Positions 25,399 through 33,839 of a stretch of DNA of 64,000 nt are shown here, one piece after another; the stretch's first letter is position 1, and each line of letters opens with the position of its first letter. A model generated the notes under the pieces. The model searched no databases and had not been told where the DNA came from. It saw only the letters and a program-made list of their open reading frames with translations. This stretch comes from Hoeflea marina (GTDB lineage: Bacteria; Pseudomonadota; Alphaproteobacteria; Rhizobiales; Rhizobiaceae), in the NCBI RefSeq assembly GCF_003182275.1, contig NZ_QGTR01000002.1, forward strand, positions 620,001 through 684,000. The letters run 5' to 3'. The position numbers and the translations under genes were made by a program.

Positions 25399-26120
25399 CA
25401 GCCATGCCCCCGTTCATGGCGTCCGGTCTGGCGCTCGACGAGATCGAACAGGTGTGACGAGACGACCGACAGGCCTAGATAGGCGAAGGCAACAGCGGAG
25501 AAGAAGAAGAGGTAGCGGTTCTCGGCGCCGCCCGCCATCTTGGCCGTCAGCAGCAGCTCGCTGAAACCCACGACCGAGATCAGGGAGCTTTCCTTGAGAA
25601 CGACGAGCCACAGATTTCCCAGTCCCGGTATGGCCTTGTGAAGCATTTGGGGGAAGACCACCAGGCGCCAGGTCTGGCGCCGCGAGAGGCCGAGCGCCGT
25701 CGCCGCCTCCACCTGTTCCTTTCCAACGGCGATAATGGCGCCGCGAAAGACCTCGGTGCTGTAGGCCCCCTGAACGACGCCGAGCGACAAGCAGGCGGCG
25801 ACGAAGCCGTTGACCTGAAAATCGCGGGCGAGGCCCAGACCGACAACGAGGTCGCGCAGGGCGGATGTGCTCGAATAGTAGATCAGCAGGATCAGGAGCA
25901 ATTCGGGAACGGCCCGGACCGCAGTGGTGTAGAAGGTTGCCATCGCCCTGGCCGGGCGGCTTCGTGACAGCTTGGCCGTCGCGCCGAACAGGCCCAGGAC
26001 GATTCCGAGACAGTAGCTGCAGACGGAGATGGAAAGGGTGAAGAGGGCGCCGCGAACGAACTCGTCTCCCCACCCGGTATCACCGTAGGCGAGGGCGGAA
26101 AACCACGAGAAACCCGTCAT
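25398..26120 (-). CDS. polar amino acid ABC transporter permease (HisQ family)
   Basis: A 240-residue permease, partner of the downstream HisM-like gene. The signature is TAVRAVPELLLILLIYYSST and the EAA loop is QVEAATALGLSRRQTWRLVV with FPQMLHKAIPGL. It follows the binding-protein gene by 67 nt on the same strand. The pair resembles octopine/nopaline (OccQM/NocQM) and histidine permeases. Confidence 0.9.
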   Translation of the reverse strand: MTGFSWFSALAYGDTGWGDEFVRGALFTLSISVCSYCLGIVLGLFGATAKLSRSRPARAMATFYTTAVRAVPELLLILLIYYSSTSALRDLVVGLGLARDFQVNGFVAACLSLGVVQGAYSTEVFRGAIIAVGKEQVEAATALGLSRRQTWRLVVFPQMLHKAIPGLGNLWLVVLKESSLISVVGFSELLLTAKMAGGAENRYLFFFSAVAFAYLGLSVVSSHLFDLVERQTGRHERGHG

Positions 26121-26187
26121 GACCGCGTCCCGCCCCGTTCGGCAACCGTCCCGCGCGCGGGACGGTCACGATGATGCTTTCCATCCG

Positions 26188-26970
26188 TCACTGGTAGATG
26201 TCGAAGTCGAAGTATTTCGATGTGATCTCATCATATTTGCCACTCGCGCGCACCGCCTTGATCGCGGTGTTGAGCCGTTCGCGCAGTTCAGTGTCCTCCT
26301 TGCGGAGGCCGGCTCCATCTCCATAGCCGAAAAGGTCATCATGCGGCAGCTTGACCTTGATCTCGTAGTCGCTGCCGTCTGCCGACTTCAGCCAGTCCGA
26401 GATCTGGATGCCCGAGGCCATAAGCAGGTCGATGCGCCCTGCCTTGAGATCGGCTTCCTCGCTGTCGAGCGTGTCGTAGAGCTTGAGGTCGGCGTGACCC
26501 TTGAAGTACTTCTCCATGTAGGCGGCATGGGTGGTAGAGCCCTGCGCACCGACGACGGCGCCATCGAGGCTTGAGGGATTGGCAGGGTCGAACGGGCGGG
26601 CGTCGGCCTTGGCCCCCACCCACACGGCGGGCGACGTGTAGTATTTGTCGGTGAAGGCGATGACCTTCATCCGTTCATCGGTGATGGACATAGAGGACCA
26701 GATTACGTCGAACTTCTTCTCAAGCAGCGCCGGGATGATGCCGTCCCAGGCGACCTCGACCCATTCGCATTTCGCCTGCATCTCCTCGCAGACCGCGTCG
26801 CGCAACTCGACTTCCCATCCCGTCCAGTTGCCGGCCGTGTCCTTGACCGAAAACGGCGCGTAGGGTTCGGCGGCCAGGCCGAAGCGGATGACTTCGTCGG
26901 CCCGAGCCGGCAGTGATGCTGCGTAGCCTGCACTCACCATGACCAGAGCGGCCAGCATTGCTCTCTTCAT
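26188..26970 (-). CDS. polar amino acid ABC transporter substrate-binding protein
   Basis: A 260-residue periplasmic binding protein family 3 member. The signal peptide MKRAMLAALVMVSAGYAASL is cleaved near ARA|DE. The family blocks YAPFSVKDTAGNWTGWEVEL, FDVIWSSMSITDERMKVIAF and DLLMASGIQISDWL are present. ATG 26968-26970 follows GGGG by about 6 nt and overlaps the amidase stop as ATGA; the open frame further upstream is antisense-like and not used. Ligand predicted to be an amino acid or an amino-acid conjugate. Confidence 0.92.
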   Translation of the reverse strand: MKRAMLAALVMVSAGYAASLPARADEVIRFGLAAEPYAPFSVKDTAGNWTGWEVELRDAVCEEMQAKCEWVEVAWDGIIPALLEKKFDVIWSSMSITDERMKVIAFTDKYYTSPAVWVGAKADARPFDPANPSSLDGAVVGAQGSTTHAAYMEKYFKGHADLKLYDTLDSEEADLKAGRIDLLMASGIQISDWLKSADGSDYEIKVKLPHDDLFGYGDGAGLRKEDTELRERLNTAIKAVRASGKYDEITSKYFDFDIYQ

Positions 26971-28268
26971 ATCATTCCCCTTTTTTTGGTTGGAGCAGCG
27001 CGTTGCTTTGCTATTTGACGACCCAGCGCTGCGGACAGGTCGATGAGGAAGCCATCGGCACCGTGCCGGGCGGCAAGTTGAACGGAGGCCGGAAGGCCGC
27101 CGTGCATGGGAACCGGAATTGCGACTGCCGGAATGCCGACAGTGTTGGCCCACATGCGAAATTCGGCCCCGGCCGCGCCATAGGGCCGCCAGCTGTCTCC
27201 GATCCGTGTGAATTCGTCCGCAATGCGCGGTGCCAGGCCGGGCGCGGTTGGCACCAGAATGGCGTCGACGCCCTCCATCGCGTCGCGCCAGATTGACCGC
27301 TGCACCGCGATGAGAGCGAGCGCGTCCTCGTAACGGGCTGCCGAAATCTCGCGACAGGCCTCCGTGAATGCCCTGACGTCCGCACCCACCATGTTGCCTC
27401 GCTCGGCGATCTTCTCGCCATATTCGCGGGCGAATTCATGGCGCAGGATGTGCTTGCCGGCCTGCACAAGGCCACCCGCGCCGGCAAAGGAAACATCCAC
27501 GATCCTGCCGCCGGCCGAGCGGACGGCGGACAGGGCCTCGTCGCAGGCGCGCTGGACCGGGGCGTCGACCGGTCCATGCAGCCCGATTGGCCGGCCGACA
27601 ATCGTGTCTTCAAGCCGGCACGATTCCCGGGGCGGCTGGCCGGACAGAGCCGCGAAAGCCTGCCTGAGCACCGAGGCGTCGCGCGCCAGCAGGCCGACAG
27701 TATCGAGCGTCGGGGCGACCCTGCGCACCCCATCGAGGGGCAGGATGCCGTTTGTCGGCTTGAAGCCGAACAGCCCGGTTGCCGCCGCCGGCGACCGGTT
27801 TGACCCGCCGCTGTCGGTGCCGAGGGCGAAGTCGCACATGCCCGACGCCACCGCCGCCGCCGAACCGCTGCTGGTGCCGCCGGTGCCGTGCTCGGCCGAA
27901 AGCGGATTGACCACCTGGCCGAACCAGGGGTTGACGGCGCCGCCCACCGCGAGCTCGTGCATGTTGGATTTGCCGATGACGACGGCGCCGGCGGCCGAGA
28001 GGCGACGAACACAGTCCGCGTCCACGGCGGCGGGCACGTCATCGAACAGGCGGGAACCGCCGCTCGTGGGAAGATCCGCGACATCGATCAGGTCCTTGGC
28101 GACAAAGGTCAGGCCATACAGCACGCCGCGGCCGTCGCCATCCTGGCGTGCGGCGCGGGCGCGGGCCCGGCCGGCGTCGAAGCAAGTGACGGCGCGGAGC
28201 CGGTCATTGTCCGCGGCGATGGCTGCCAGAGACCTTTCGACGGCTTGGATCGCGATGTCGTCAGCCAT
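26967..28268 (-). CDS. amidase-signature hydrolase
   Basis: A 433-residue amidase with Lys58 (FVAKDLID), the GGTSSGSAAAVASG loop (130-143) and nucleophile Ser156 (DSGGSNRSPAAATG). Asn replaces the usual Ile after the nucleophile, as in many allophanate-hydrolase-like and aryl amidases. ATG 28266-28268 is chosen for GGAGG 6 nt upstream. It overlaps the upstream oxidoreductase by 8 nt and the downstream binding protein by 4 nt, so it belongs to the same operon as the transporter and the three-subunit dehydrogenase. It may hydrolyse an amide or carbamoyl group on the imported compound. Confidence 0.87.
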   Translation of the reverse strand: MADDIAIQAVERSLAAIAADNDRLRAVTCFDAGRARARAARQDGDGRGVLYGLTFVAKDLIDVADLPTSGGSRLFDDVPAAVDADCVRRLSAAGAVVIGKSNMHELAVGGAVNPWFGQVVNPLSAEHGTGGTSSGSAAAVASGMCDFALGTDSGGSNRSPAAATGLFGFKPTNGILPLDGVRRVAPTLDTVGLLARDASVLRQAFAALSGQPPRESCRLEDTIVGRPIGLHGPVDAPVQRACDEALSAVRSAGGRIVDVSFAGAGGLVQAGKHILRHEFAREYGEKIAERGNMVGADVRAFTEACREISAARYEDALALIAVQRSIWRDAMEGVDAILVPTAPGLAPRIADEFTRIGDSWRPYGAAGAEFRMWANTVGIPAVAIPVPMHGGLPASVQLAARHGADGFLIDLSAALGRQIAKQRAAPTKKRGMI

Positions 28269-29397
28269 GGGCGACCTCCGGCTCCGGGGTTGCCGCGGCA
28301 AAGCGACCGAGATGGAACGGGGCTGCCTCCTCGGGAAGTATCCCTTCGGCAATCCAGCCGGCGACCTTTCCGGAATGGAGCGCCGCAAGGGAGACGCCGC
28401 TGTGACAGGTGACCAGATATGCGCCCGGGGCGATCTCGTCGTAGATCGGAGCATTGTCAGGGGCGAGAATCCGCAGCGCCGACCAGCTTCGGACCAAGCG
28501 TACGGATTTGAGAAACGGGAAATAGCGCACCGCGAGCGCGGCGATGTCCCGGGTGACCTCGAAGGTCGTGGACGTGTCGTAGCCGACATCCTCCCAGCTG
28601 CCGCCGAGAAGGAACGTGCCGTTGCGGTTCTGGCGGACCTGCTCGCTGGGGACGGTCAGCACGGGATCGTGCCGTTCGGTCACCAGGATCTGTCCGCGCA
28701 TCGGAACGATCGGCAGTTTCACGCCCAGACATTCCGCCATCGCGAGGTTGCCGAGCCCTGCGGCCAGCACGACCTTTTGGCAGTCGGTCGTCCCCCGCGC
28801 GGTGACAATCCGGTAGCCTCCGCCGCTTCCCGGCTCGATCCGGGAGACGCGCGCGTCCTGCCTGGACGCGCCCGGCGTCCGGGAAACGGCCGCGTGCAGC
28901 GCCCGCAGGAGCTTGAGAGGATTGGCGGCGCCGTCGATGCTGCAGAAAATTCCACCGGCGAAGTTGTCGGACACGCCCGGCATGTATCTGGCGATCTCGG
29001 CGGGCCGCAGCACGTCGAAATCGAGACCGCTGCGGCGCCGCAGGCGCTCCATCGTCGCGGTGCGGGCGGCGAGATCCTGTTCCTCGGGGCAGAACACCAT
29101 GCCGCCGTTCTGCTCCAGCTCGAGATCGATGGCCGTTGCCGCGGTCAGCCTTTCGGCGAAATCGGCCCAGACCTCGACTCCCTGCAGCGCCCAAGGCGCA
29201 TAGTCCTCCAGCTTGTCGCCCTTCGCCCCGGCGCAGACCAGGCCGAAATTGCCGCGGCTGGCGCGGAACGCGGCCTCGCCCTCGTCGAACATGGCGACTG
29301 ACTGGCCTTTCTCTAGAAGGCCATAGGCAATTGCCGCGCCGACAAGTCCGCCGCCGATGACCGCGATGTCGACGCCCGTGCTCTTTCCGTAAATCAT
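28261..29397 (-). CDS. opine oxidase B/HcnC-like FAD subunit
   Basis: A 378-residue DAO-family flavoprotein. It has IAVIGGGLVGAAIAYGLLEK near the N-terminus, an FAD contact at ASRGNFGLV, and the C-terminal ALRILAPDNAPIYDE then CHSGVSLAALHSGKVAGW. It is the catalytic beta-type subunit seen in HcnC, octopine/nopaline oxidase B and D-hydroxyproline dehydrogenase. It overlaps the A-subunit gene by 4 nt (ATGA at 29394-29397). The complex would oxidise the C-N bond of an amino acid derivative and pass electrons to the A and C subunits. Confidence 0.88.
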   Translation of the reverse strand: MIYGKSTGVDIAVIGGGLVGAAIAYGLLEKGQSVAMFDEGEAAFRASRGNFGLVCAGAKGDKLEDYAPWALQGVEVWADFAERLTAATAIDLELEQNGGMVFCPEEQDLAARTATMERLRRRSGLDFDVLRPAEIARYMPGVSDNFAGGIFCSIDGAANPLKLLRALHAAVSRTPGASRQDARVSRIEPGSGGGYRIVTARGTTDCQKVVLAAGLGNLAMAECLGVKLPIVPMRGQILVTERHDPVLTVPSEQVRQNRNGTFLLGGSWEDVGYDTSTTFEVTRDIAALAVRYFPFLKSVRLVRSWSALRILAPDNAPIYDEIAPGAYLVTCHSGVSLAALHSGKVAGWIAEGILPEEAAPFHLGRFAAATPEPEVAHG

Positions 29398-30788
29398 GAC
29401 AACGCCTCCGGTCCTGCCGGGGCCGAGGCAATGCTGCCCAGCGGTATCGGCTTGAGGGGCGCGCGGATCTCCTGCCGCCCGATCGCGGCGACGCCGCGCC
29501 CTGTCTCCGCGTCGATGATTTCGGCAAGCGCCATCGAACAGCTGCGCCCCTGGCAGAAGCCCATTCCGCAGCGGGTGAAGGCCTTGACCTGGTTGGGTTC
29601 TGTGGCGCCTTCGGCAACCGCGGTCCGGATTTCTCCGGCGGTCACGTTTTCGCAGCGGCAGATCACCGTGTCGGCGACCGCCATGCCGGCGCGGGACAGC
29701 GAAGGCGGGAAGCGGCTCTCCAGAAAAGGCCGGAACGCTTTCTGCCGCGCGCGCTGCCGGAGCGGTTGTTCCGCGCGACGGTCGCGTTCACCAGTGTCTA
29801 TCACCCCCAGCTGCTCGGCGATTGCCAGCACGGCGATCCTGCCCGAAAGCTCGGCCGCCTGCGCGCCCCAGATGCCGGTGCAGTCGCCGGCGGCGAATAT
29901 GCCGGGACGGCTGGTTTCGCCCCATTGGTCAATGAGCGGATTGAAGCAGCTTTGGCCCTTGTTCCATTCCTCGTCGCAGCCCAGTTGCCGGGTCACGTGA
30001 TCGTTCGGGACCACGCCATCGTGCAACAGAACCAGATCGGCGTCGATGATCCGGCGCTCACCCCGACCGTCGGTGAAGGCTACTCGCTCTGCCCGTTGCC
30101 GGCCCAGGATCGATACCTCAGTGGCCGCGCGGTGCCAGGCCACGCCGGATTTCCTGAGGGCAGCGTAGAGGCCAATGCCTTCCCGAATGAGGGAGGGGGC
30201 GTTGAGGGCTGAGAGAAGGTCGCGCAGCGTCGCCGGATTGCCGCTCGCCGGAGTCGTCTCGACAAGGGCGGATGGCGCCGCGCCAAAACTGATCAATTGC
30301 TTGGCGAGCAGCAGCAGCAAGGGCCCGCTGCCGACCAGTACCGAGCGCCCGGCAGGCACGGAGCGGGCCGTTTTCAGCATCAGCTGCGCGGCGCCAGCAT
30401 ACATGACACCAGGAAGCGTCGCGCCACCGATGAGTACCGGGCGTTCCATCGCGCCGGTGGCGATGAGCAACCGCTTCGGAGCAATCGAGCTGACCGCTCC
30501 GGAGGCGTCGATGAAACGAGTGGTGCCGTCGGGCTCGATCCGCCAGGCAGAGACGCCGCTTCGCAGCCGGGAGCCGCTCGCGCTACCGATCAGTTCCGCG
30601 CCCCGGCGATAGCCGGCGACGAGGCCGACCGTGCTGCCGTTGATGTCTCCGGCACCGGCGTAATAATTGCCGCCAAGGCCCGCGCGTTCGTCGATCAATT
30701 CAACCGAAAGACCCAGAGCACGGGCGGTGGCTGCAGCAGACAGCCCCGCGGCACCGCCGCCTATGATCAGAAGATCAGGCCTGCTCAT
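29394..30788 (-). CDS. opine oxidase A/HcnB-like FAD/NAD(P) and [2Fe-2S] subunit
   Basis: A 464-residue subunit with a pyridine-nucleotide-disulfide-oxidoreductase fold. LLIIGGGAAGLSAAATARAL lies at the N-terminus, a second dinucleotide motif SVLVGSGPLLLLLAKQL lies mid-protein, and GIFAAGDCTGIWG is the FAD-binding element. The C-terminus carries a BFD-like [2Fe-2S] domain with Cys377, Cys379, Cys407 and Cys412 (CRC..., then CGMGFC). It overlaps the small ferredoxin-like gene by 14 nt. This is the electron-transfer alpha subunit of the three-part dehydrogenase. Confidence 0.9.
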   Translation of the reverse strand: MSRPDLLIIGGGAAGLSAAATARALGLSVELIDERAGLGGNYYAGAGDINGSTVGLVAGYRRGAELIGSASGSRLRSGVSAWRIEPDGTTRFIDASGAVSSIAPKRLLIATGAMERPVLIGGATLPGVMYAGAAQLMLKTARSVPAGRSVLVGSGPLLLLLAKQLISFGAAPSALVETTPASGNPATLRDLLSALNAPSLIREGIGLYAALRKSGVAWHRAATEVSILGRQRAERVAFTDGRGERRIIDADLVLLHDGVVPNDHVTRQLGCDEEWNKGQSCFNPLIDQWGETSRPGIFAAGDCTGIWGAQAAELSGRIAVLAIAEQLGVIDTGERDRRAEQPLRQRARQKAFRPFLESRFPPSLSRAGMAVADTVICRCENVTAGEIRTAVAEGATEPNQVKAFTRCGMGFCQGRSCSMALAEIIDAETGRGVAAIGRQEIRAPLKPIPLGSIASAPAGPEALS

Positions 30789-31116
30789 CGCATCCGCCCT
30801 CCCGGATCTGGCGTCGGACGCGCATTCCGTCCCTTACCCGCACCAGGCATCCCTGCTGGTTCTTCTGCCCGTCGATCTCGATGAGACATTCGAAGCAGAC
30901 CCCCATCAGGCAGAGCGGTGCCCGCGGCTCACCCGCAACGGCCGAATGCCGGTAGGTTTCGGGTGCGATATGGCGCAGCAGCAGGCTCGCCACGGTGTCG
31001 GTGGCACGTGCAGCGAGCGGTTTCCCGTCGAGTTCCAGGAGAATCTCCGCAGGCTCGTCCCCAATTGGGCGGAACAACGGAAAGGGCGCGGAAAATGAAG
31101 TGGTTAGCTTGTTCAT
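30775..31116 (-). CDS. (2Fe-2S)-binding subunit, HcnA/SoxA-like
   Basis: A 113-residue plant-type ferredoxin-fold subunit. The cluster ligands are Cys69, Cys74, Cys77 and Cys90 (CLMGVCFEC, then QQGC). It is the first gene of the minus-strand operon, divergent from a LysR gene about 100 bp away. With the A and B subunits it makes up an HcnABC / opine oxidase / D-hydroxyproline dehydrogenase type enzyme, normally membrane-associated and feeding the respiratory chain. Confidence 0.9.
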   Translation of the reverse strand: MNKLTTSFSAPFPLFRPIGDEPAEILLELDGKPLAARATDTVASLLLRHIAPETYRHSAVAGEPRAPLCLMGVCFECLIEIDGQKNQQGCLVRVRDGMRVRRQIREGGCDEQA

Positions 31117-31127
31117 GGGGTAACCTT

Positions 31128-31193
31128 AAGTTATAAACATTCACGTCACAAATTCCAAAAAACAACAATTAGCCATCGAAAAGTTATGAACTT
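31128..31193. promoter_or_regulatory. candidate LysR binding sites between divergent genes
   Basis: AAGTTATAAAC (31128-31138) and AAGTTATGAAC (31181-31191) are near-identical and exactly 53 bp apart, five helical turns. The second extends into a perfect AAGTT-ATG-AACTT dyad (31181-31193). The same GTTATGAACTT recurs at 32739-32749. The region is AT-rich and separates the dehydrogenase operon from its LysR gene. Confidence 0.5.
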
Positions 31194-31216
31194 GGGTCGG
31201 CGGACAGGTGCACGAA

Positions 31217-32161
31217 ATGGACGACGAAGCTTTCAAGCCCAGAGAAATAGAGGTGTTCGCGGCGGTCATGATGCACGGCACGGCGACCCGCGCCGCCGAG
31301 GCGCTGGAACTGACACAGCCAGCGGTCAGCAAGACGCTGGCGCGTTTCCAGGAGAAGGCGGGATTTGAAGTGTTCAAAAAGCACCGGCAGAGACTGGTTC
31401 CCACCCAGGAAGCCCACATGCTCTACGCGGAGGTGCAACGGGTCTATGAATCGGCGCGGCAGATTTCGCGCACCGCCCGGGACATACGCAATCTGCAGAA
31501 CGGCCGGCTCAGCATCTGTTCGCTGCCTGCCATCGGACTGACCGTCCTGCCGGGGATTGTCGCCGAGTTTTCCGAGGCCCACCCGGACCTTCCGGTGACC
31601 ATCGACATCCGCTCGTCGGCGACCGCGATCGAATGGGCGGGCCGCCGGCAGATAGATCTTGGTATCGCTGTTACCTCGATGATCGAGAATCCATCCATCA
31701 CCCGCCGGACCCTCGCCGCGACCAAGGCGGTCTGCGTCATGCCGAAGGGACATGCGTTGGGAAGGCTGGATGTTGTTCGACCGGAGGACATCGAAGGCCT
31801 GCGCTTCATCTCATTTGGCACAACCGATCCCCTGCGCCAGCAGATCGACAGGGTGTGCGAGGAGGCCGGGGTGCGGCGCGAGCTGCATATCGAATGCGCG
31901 CTGGCCGCCGCCGTCATCGACTTCGTCGCCAAGGGGGCGGGCATCAGCATCGTCGACGATATTTCGGCCTGGAACCTGCGCCATGCCGTCGACATCCGTC
32001 CGTTCACACCGGAGCTTCAGATCGAACTCAGCCTCTACCGGCCCTGGGGCACGCTGCAGACGGCCGTCGGCACCGCATTCAGCGATCACCTCATCCGCCG
32101 CATCCGCGAGATTTCACGCCAGGCATCGGCGCTGGCGCGAAATCCGGGCGCTTCCGCCTAG
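31217..32161 (+). CDS. LysR-family regulator, NocR/OccR-like
   Basis: A 314-residue LysR regulator. The DNA-binding domain contains REIEVFAAVMMHGTATRAA with LTQPAVSKTLARFQEK (about 9-48), the style of NocR/OccR opine regulators. The effector domain follows (GRLSICSLPAIGLTVLPGIV onward). ATG 31217 has AGG 8 nt upstream; GTG 31208 in the same frame is an alternative start. Divergent to the HcnABC-like operon, it probably activates it in response to the imported compound. Its stop codon TAG shares the palindrome CTAG (32158-32161) with the stop of the convergent RidA gene. Confidence 0.9.
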   Translation: MDDEAFKPREIEVFAAVMMHGTATRAAEALELTQPAVSKTLARFQEKAGFEVFKKHRQRLVPTQEAHMLYAEVQRVYESARQISRTARDIRNLQNGRLSICSLPAIGLTVLPGIVAEFSEAHPDLPVTIDIRSSATAIEWAGRRQIDLGIAVTSMIENPSITRRTLAATKAVCVMPKGHALGRLDVVRPEDIEGLRFISFGTTDPLRQQIDRVCEEAGVRRELHIECALAAAVIDFVAKGAGISIVDDISAWNLRHAVDIRPFTPELQIELSLYRPWGTLQTAVGTAFSDHLIRRIREISRQASALARNPGASA

Positions 32162-32511
32162 GACGGAATTGCCACGGTGAACTGGATCTCGATGGCGATG
32201 TCGGGCAGTCCCAGGACGGCCTGCACGGTGGCGCGCGCCGGTGGCGCTTCCTTCACGATCCAGTCCATCCAGACCGCGTTCATTCGGTCGAAATCGGCGA
32301 TGTCGCGCAGCCAGATCGTTGCGCTGAGGATCGTTGACCGATCTGCCCCGATCTGATTGAGAAATCGGTCCGCTCGTTCCAGCACCTGCCGCGTCTGGCC
32401 CGCCGTGTCCTGGCCGCGGTCCGCCGCCGTCAGGCCGGAGAAATAGGCCACGTTGGCGTGCACGACGACCCGGCTCAGCTTTTCGGTCATCTCGATCCGT
32501 TGAATGCACAT
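32158..32511 (-). CDS. RidA (YjgF/UK114) family protein
   Basis: A 117-residue RidA-type protein. The start MCIQRIEMTEKLSRVVVHAN matches the family N-terminus, and GAGG lies 9 nt before ATG 32509-32511. The conserved arginine lies in PPARATVQAV, followed by IEIQFTVAI. It converges on the LysR gene with overlapping stops and is divergent from the ornithine-cyclodeaminase-family gene. It would hydrolyse imino acids produced by the neighbouring dehydrogenase. Confidence 0.9.
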   Translation of the reverse strand: MCIQRIEMTEKLSRVVVHANVAYFSGLTAADRGQDTAGQTRQVLERADRFLNQIGADRSTILSATIWLRDIADFDRMNAVWMDWIVKEAPPARATVQAVLGLPDIAIEIQFTVAIPS

Positions 32512-32738
32512 GGATTGTCGCCTCGTTCTCTCGCGTGGGGTGGCGTGTCGCCGGCGTGGCTGGCGGCAGGACCGGACGGACCGGAGCGGAGCAGGTTTTG
32601 ACCGGGGAAGGCTTCGGGTCAAATGACCTGGCACCGGGCGCTCCGGTGCATTTTTCATGATGTCGCCTCGGTCCGCATGCGCTCAAGGCTCGCGAACGCA
32701 AGCGATGATGAGAGAACGGCGAAACATGGATGCCTGAG

Positions 32739-32749
32739 GTTATGAACTT
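32739..32749. promoter_or_regulatory. third copy of the GTTATGAACTT motif
   Basis: The 300-bp region 32512-32811 separates the divergent RidA and cyclodeaminase-family genes. It holds GTTATGAACTT identical to 31183-31193, 63 nt before the cyclodeaminase start. It is a candidate site for the LysR regulator encoded at 31217-32161. Confidence 0.4.
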
Positions 32750-32811
32750 CGCGTCCCGCCCTCCGGTCGGGCGTGCTACCACTGGCGGCATTCGAGAATT
32801 CAGGGGGTGCC

Positions 32812-33831
32812 ATGTCCCGTCCTTCACCGATCGGCGCGCTGAGCGCCTCCCGCCTGTTGACGATAGACGGCGCCACCGTGGGCTCGCTGGTCGGCGCCTC
32901 GGAGGCGATCGAACTCGCCGCAACGGCGCTGATGAAGACCTCCAGCGCGACCGCCGTCCAGGACGTCAGACGCACCCTCGACCTGCCCGGCGAGCCGGGC
33001 ACCTGCCTGTCGCTGATGTATGCATCGCTCGGCGCGGGAGCGCGGTTCGGCGCCAAGGTCCAGTCGGTCTTTCCCGCGAATTTCCGCTCGGGGCTGCCCT
33101 CGCATCAGGGCGGCGTGCTGCTGTTCGAGGCGTATGGCGGCAGGCCGGTCGCCTTCATCGACGCCCACGCCATCACCGGGATCCGCACCGCCGCCGCCTC
33201 CTCGGTGGCCACCCGCGCGCTCGCCCGTCCGGAGGCCTGCAGGCTTGCGGTCCTGGGCTATGGCGAGCAGGCGGAGCGCCATATCGCGAGCCTGGCCCTG
33301 GTTCGTCCGATTACGCATATCCGGGTCTGGGGCCGCGATCCCGGCAAGGCGGCCCGCTTCGCCGAGGCGCAGTGCGCCCGCGGTTTCCATACGGAACCTG
33401 TGCCGAACGCCCGCGACGCCGTCCGCGATGCCGATATCGTATGCACCGTGACCTCGTCGAGCACCCCGGTTCTGCAGGGCGAATGGCTTCCAAGCGGCTG
33501 CCACGTCAACGCGGTCGGCGCAAGCATCCCGGCGCTCCGGGAGATCGATCTCAACTGCGTCATCCGGTCGAGGATCTGGGTCGACTACATGCCCATGGCG
33601 ATGAGTGCCGCCTCCGACATCTACGAGCCGCTGGCGAACGGACTGCTTGAGCCATCGCGCCTGGTGGGAGAAATCGGCGCGGTCCTGAATGGGGCATGCG
33701 CCGGACGCACCGAGGCCGGGGAGATCACCCTGTTCCGCTCGCTCGGCGTGCCGGCCCAGGACATCGAGCTTGCCGACTATATCTATTGCAAGGCGAGAGA
33801 CCTTGGTCTCGGCACCGAAATCAACATGTGA
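32812..33831 (+). CDS. ornithine cyclodeaminase/mu-crystallin family protein
   Basis: A 339-residue NAD(P)-binding protein. Family motifs are PGTCLSLMYASLG, FRSGLPSHQGGVLLFEAYGG, and DAHAITGIRTAAASSVATRA, with the Rossmann turn VLGYGEQAERHI and the downstream VGASIPALREID. GGGGG lies 6-7 nt before ATG 32812. Members include ornithine cyclodeaminase (end of opine pathways), delta1-pyrroline-2-carboxylate reductase and L-alanine dehydrogenase, and sequence by eye does not decide among them. The 8-nt gap to the aminotransferase gene indicates a two-gene operon. A GTTATGAACTT motif upstream may link it to the LysR regulator. Confidence 0.88.
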   Translation: MSRPSPIGALSASRLLTIDGATVGSLVGASEAIELAATALMKTSSATAVQDVRRTLDLPGEPGTCLSLMYASLGAGARFGAKVQSVFPANFRSGLPSHQGGVLLFEAYGGRPVAFIDAHAITGIRTAAASSVATRALARPEACRLAVLGYGEQAERHIASLALVRPITHIRVWGRDPGKAARFAEAQCARGFHTEPVPNARDAVRDADIVCTVTSSSTPVLQGEWLPSGCHVNAVGASIPALREIDLNCVIRSRIWVDYMPMAMSAASDIYEPLANGLLEPSRLVGEIGAVLNGACAGRTEAGEITLFRSLGVPAQDIELADYIYCKARDLGLGTEINM

Positions 33832-33839
33832 GATTGCCC

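Noticed and set aside
32158-32161. Shared CTAG at two convergent stop codons as a regulatory site
   Set aside because: Overlap of two TAG stops on opposite strands forms CTAG automatically; nothing suggests a function.
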